Made by a program: the position numbers and the translations under genes
Assembly: GCA_963691815.1 (NCBI GenBank)
Contig: OY829653.1
Location: 4,888,301-4,952,300 of the forward strand
Direction of reading: 5' to 3'
DNA from: Echiichthys vipera
Taxonomy: Eukaryota > Chordata > Actinopteri > Perciformes > Trachinidae
Length of the DNA stretch: 64,000 nucleotides
Part shown: positions 60,351-64,000 of the stretch, piece by piece
Numbering within the stretch: position 1 is the first letter of the stretch
How the letters are laid out: each line of letters begins with the position of its first letter
Notes under the pieces: model-generated
What the model saw: only the letters and a program-made list of their open reading frames with translations
What the model was told of the DNA's origin: nothing
The model's database searches: none

Positions 60351-60899
60351 TTGCGGTGCATTACTTTTTGTAGTTATATGCACAAACAAAGTATGATAGA
60401 TAGAGGATTTCAACTATCTATCTATTACTTTAGCTAACTGTTTATTACTTTTATTTAAAGGTGATATAAGGTTTCCACCTGGCAGCGGTATCATTTTTGG
60501 TTCGGTCAAAGGGTAATCGGTAATCGTCCGATTAACCTCAGCTGGGCCAGATAAAAACCTCCTCTGCTATGTAAACAGTTGATTCAGAACTACTGGTTTA
60601 ATTAATCTCCCTTTATGATAATGATTTCATCTGAGCCAATAAATAGTCTTTTTTGTAATGTTTTTTTCCCTCAGAGTAACCCCAATATTATTTCTGCCGT
60701 TTAGTCGGAGCTAAAGCAGGGGCAAACAGGAAGAGCGCGTCATTAACGGCGTGCGTCGACACGCGGCGACTGGGGGGGAAAGTATCCAGTCTGTTAATAA
60801 GTAATGACTGCCCGAGATCACAGGAACCTCACGCTACAACAAAACAAGTTAAGCACAAGCTTTGATAATGACTGTTAATAATTCAATATGTGTAATTAA
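60351..60899. other. Intergenic; CpG-rich patch near 60740
   Basis: ACGGCGTGCGTCGACACGCGG at 60749-60769 is a dense CpG and partly palindromic patch. The rest is AT-rich. Confidence 0.4.
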
Positions 60900-62650
60900 C
60901 GCTTTACGGGAAAGCACAATGGCGGCGGCTCGCTGTAGGGATGGCGCTGCAGCAATTAAAAAGGGAGAGATCGAGGTCAGAGGATCAAGGAAAGTCGACA
61001 AACGCTGACCTCACACGGGAAACATGAAGGGGAAAAGCAACAAGGGTTTAGGTTTTGTTCTCTTGGAACATCCTCACGTCTTGATGTTACCAAAAAATAC
61101 ATGTCTTGATTAATGGGAAAGCCTCTTGGCCTTGGTTGTGATATGCACAGCGTTTCTCTCACTGCTGTCTGTGTGTGGGATCCGCGACCTACCACTTCCT
61201 CAAATTTGCTTCTCCATTGTCCCCGAGACCTCGATTGGCACCAGCCAAATGTCGAGGTGGCACATTTGCAACTCAAAACTAGCCAGATCAATGGTGAGCG
61301 TAATCACTCTATTTGTCATCCCCAGATTTGAATTTCACAATGAGAGTGTGGAGAAGATGAGGGGGGGAGGGGGAAAAAACTGGAAAGATGTCTGACTTTT
61401 CTCCGAATCAATGTCTTTCAACAGCCCTCGGCTCCTCTTTGACGGGAAAGGGCATTCACACACATTTGGCGGCCATTGTCGGCAGCAAAATGACTAATCA
61501 TAACATCATTGACGTGTTTAAAAAAAAAAAAAAAACGACTACAGACGACAGAACCATTGACAACCTTTGCTCCCATCCAGAGAGAAAGAGTTAATTTGAT
61601 CATGATGACACCAGTCTCTTTCAAGCCCCTTTTCAGGCCGGCAGCAGCTGGGGTTGGAAGAGCAAGAGATGGGATGAATCCTCCGCAGAGTGAGGAGGGT
61701 GGGGGAGTGATATGACAAGAAGGGTCGTTATTACGTCTCCATTTTGGGACTGAGAGGGGTTTCTGAATTGCCCTGGATTGCGATCCTGCCTTCGTTCATT
61801 CCTATATAGACCCTCGAATGGGCCTTGGGCCAGTGCGAGGCGCTGGAGCTGGGACAAGAATAAGATCACAATTACATTTAAAGCCCAGAGAGGGAGAGAA
61901 GAGGAGGAGAGACAGAAAGAGGGAGCCTATGAGCCCTAATTGCCAGATGGTGAATATTTTCACTCCCTTTCAACGGCGCATTAATTGCAGGGCTGCCCGG
62001 GGGTTGAGACGTACTGATCAGTGTGGCAGAGGATCCTGACCCTGATTATCCCCCCTCAGACTCCCCCCGCTGGAGAGACAGTGAGCAGTAAGAAGGGGTG
62101 TGGGGGGGTCTGAGAAGGGAGAGGAGGAGAGGTGAGGGGTTTTTGCAACAGTTACTCACCCAATCATTTTGCTACAAAACCACCTGAACCTGAAGTTGTA
62201 AACGAGGTGATGGTGAGGAGGCATGGTGGAGGGTCTTCTAGGGACAAGAAGAGGGAAGTGAGTAATGTGAGGATAGGTAGGGAGGACAGACCACCCCCCT
62301 GTCCTCCTCTCTCCTCCCTCTTCACCCACCTTGTCCCCTCCTCCCCCTCCTCTCCCAGCCCCTCAGCTCCTCGTTTACATATCTCCAAAAGATGTAATTG
62401 AATTAAATAAAGCTTTCCTTCGGGGCAGCTGCCACAGCTGCTGTTTGTGGCATGTCAAAAGGCCCGCCACTTTAAGAGCACTTACATATGCTCCAAATTA
62501 GCAGGTCAGATAGGCGGACGCACGATGACAGGGCCGAGGCTGCCAGCGTGACAAGGGGCCCACAGCTGTGAGCAATTCAGCTGCGTGCAGAGTGGGGGGC
62601 TCTTTCAGACCCCTGATTATGAAGGGCAGCAGTGCACGTGCTCATACACA
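60900..62650. promoter_or_regulatory. Candidate cluster of conserved non-coding elements
   Basis: About 1.7 kb of largely repeat-free sequence. It has runs such as TTTGGCGGCCATTGTCGGCA, AAATGACTAATCATAACATC, AGTTAATTTGATCATGATGA, AAGATCACAATTACATTTAA, CTATGAGCCCTAATTGCCAG and CGGCGCATTAATTGCAGGGC. The density of homeobox-like TAATTA/TAAT, GATCA and CAGCTG words and the lack of coding pattern are typical of developmental enhancers. The nearest visible gene is arl4a, 37 kb away, but the target could lie outside the window. Conservation cannot be tested here. Confidence 0.35.
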
Positions 62651-63000
62651 CACATGCCCATTAACAGGCGTGTTACTGCCGACGCACAGACACACACCTC
62701 TTCACAGATGTAGACCCAGAGGTCACCGCGGCGTTTAGAGTGAATGAGTGATTTATTTGAGGACGGTGACCCCGAGGAATCCTTTAGAAAACACTTATTA
62801 GAAAAAAGGAAAAACTAATCAAACTGTGTTAAATAATCAGGGAAAAGATTACAGATATTTGGTGCCTGTCAACACAAACATCTGCTTTTTAAATCACGAT
62901 CGAAAGCACAAATTAGTCACATGCGCAAAATCAGAAATGAACAAAAATAGTGTTTAATAAAACAGTCGTTTACTTTACTTTACAACTATTTGACAGTCAA
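62651..63000. other. Intergenic, nothing recognised
   Basis: Short CA words near 62645-62695; no other feature. Confidence 0.4.
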
Positions 63001-63017
63001 CCCCCCCCCCCCCCCCC
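63001..63017. repeat. Poly-C run (17 C)
   Basis: An uninterrupted C tract. Confidence 0.95.
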
Positions 63018-63125
63018 ATTGGCTAGATATCCACTTTTATAGTATTATACATTATCTTATTGTACTACTATAAATTACTCAAATTCCAATACACCGTAAA
63101 GAGCTTCGACTAGACCTTTTCCTGA

Positions 63126-63172
63126 TGGTTAAATGTCTCGTTTGACGTTGGTTAAATGTCTCGTTTGACGTT
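63126..63172 (+). repeat. 22-23 bp unit, two tandem copies
   Basis: GGTTAAATGTCTCGTTTGACG plus TT occurs twice in a row with no change. Confidence 0.9.
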
Positions 63173-64000
63173 AATCCATTATTTTGCATTTTGGTATTTG
63201 TCTGTTTAATTAACGTGCAGTATAAACTGCACATATTCGGACTAAGACACATTGCAAAAACACTTTTTGAAATGGTAGTGGAGGAGGGTCAGGGTGGTGG
63301 ACGGGTCCCAAACCACAGGACTTTCACCTGGGGGACCAGTGGTCAGGTCCCAGAAGTATTAAGCCAAACCACCACCTTTATTTCTAATCTTAAACATGTC
63401 GTTCTGGTGACTCAACTGACTTTGTAAGATATCATAGGAACCCGCCTATGAGAATACGTTGAGCTGTGATGTCTGTGGCGCCAGGGGAGGAAAGACTATT
63501 TATACATTATGCCGAAAAATCCTAAGAAGCGTCCAAGAAAATAAACTCATTCTGGATAAAAAAAAGCGTTTGACGGCGAGGACAAACACCCATCACCACT
63601 GATGTAGCTCTTCCCTGTTGGAGAGTGCTGATAGAAGAGAAGGGACTAAGGGCAGACGAAGCTACCTACCTTTGTCTCTCCCTCTTCCCTTATTTGCACA
63701 GGAAGAGTCGACAGTGTCAAGTGTGTGATTACTCTCACTGCCAGAGGGAGAGACAAACGTTTCTGCAGGTTACACTAAATAAAAGTTCAGTTGATTGATG
63801 CCATGGGACTGAGTTGACCACTCAGGATAGTTGCACTAAGAACTTCTCTTTTTAAAGCACTGATCTCTGGCATTGTCCTAAAATTGTATAACTGTGTATT
63901 AATGTTTATACAATACTCCAGTAGATGACTACAAACAAGCTGGAAATCAGAAGCGTAACCTCAGAGGCAAAATCAGTGTGCACTGTCCACTACCTTAAAG
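63173..64000. other. Intergenic, nothing recognised
   Basis: No gene, RNA or known repeat is supported up to the window end. Confidence 0.4.

Overview
This window is a vertebrate nuclear genome segment, almost certainly from a percomorph-type teleost fish. The evidence is intron-split genes with GT-AG sites, very long CA/TG microsatellites, fish-style tRNA-headed SINEs, LINE 3' tails, Tc1 and hAT-type DNA transposon debris, and large non-coding spaces. Only three genes can be supported. Nearly all other open reading frames are chance frames or repeat translations.

Layout. (1) 523-6800, minus strand: the first four coding exons of a vwde-like gene (von Willebrand factor D and EGF domain protein). 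They encode a signal peptide and a cysteine-rich N-terminal domain. All splice phases agree, and the gene continues beyond the left edge. Its introns hold a dead Tc1-type transposon, an hAT-like repeat and a locally duplicated block. (2) 15889-18962, plus strand: a small four- or five-exon gene for an unnamed 247 or 264 residue protein. Its first stop codon overlaps a possible splice donor, so two C-termini are possible. An intact-looking non-autonomous hAT element with an 8-bp target duplication sits in its third intron. (3) 20640-23920, plus strand: arl4a, an ARF-like small GTPase with a single complete coding exon, a non-coding first exon in a CpG-containing promoter and a 3' UTR with a poly(A) signal. 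The vwde/arl4a neighbourhood matches human chromosome 7p21 synteny, as I remember it.

From about 24 kb to 64 kb I find no gene. This is a gene desert filled with SINEs, LINE tails, hAT-like miniature elements (one family with ends like CAGTGGTGGAA is especially common), seven CA/TG tracts and poly-C/poly-G runs. A few stretches look unique and unlike repeats (best 60.9-62.6 kb; also 24.6, 28.5, 38.1, 45.7, 50.3 and 54.6 kb). They are candidate conserved regulatory elements, but I cannot test conservation here.

The three genes share no visible pathway: a secreted matrix-type protein, an unknown soluble protein and a membrane-associated GTPase. I found no CRISPR array, operon, complete autonomous transposon or convincing novel gene system. 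The most interesting items are the unnamed gene with its stop-in-donor switch, two well-formed non-autonomous DNA transposons, a perfect 21-bp palindrome at a SINE edge, and nested insertions that date repeats relative to each other.
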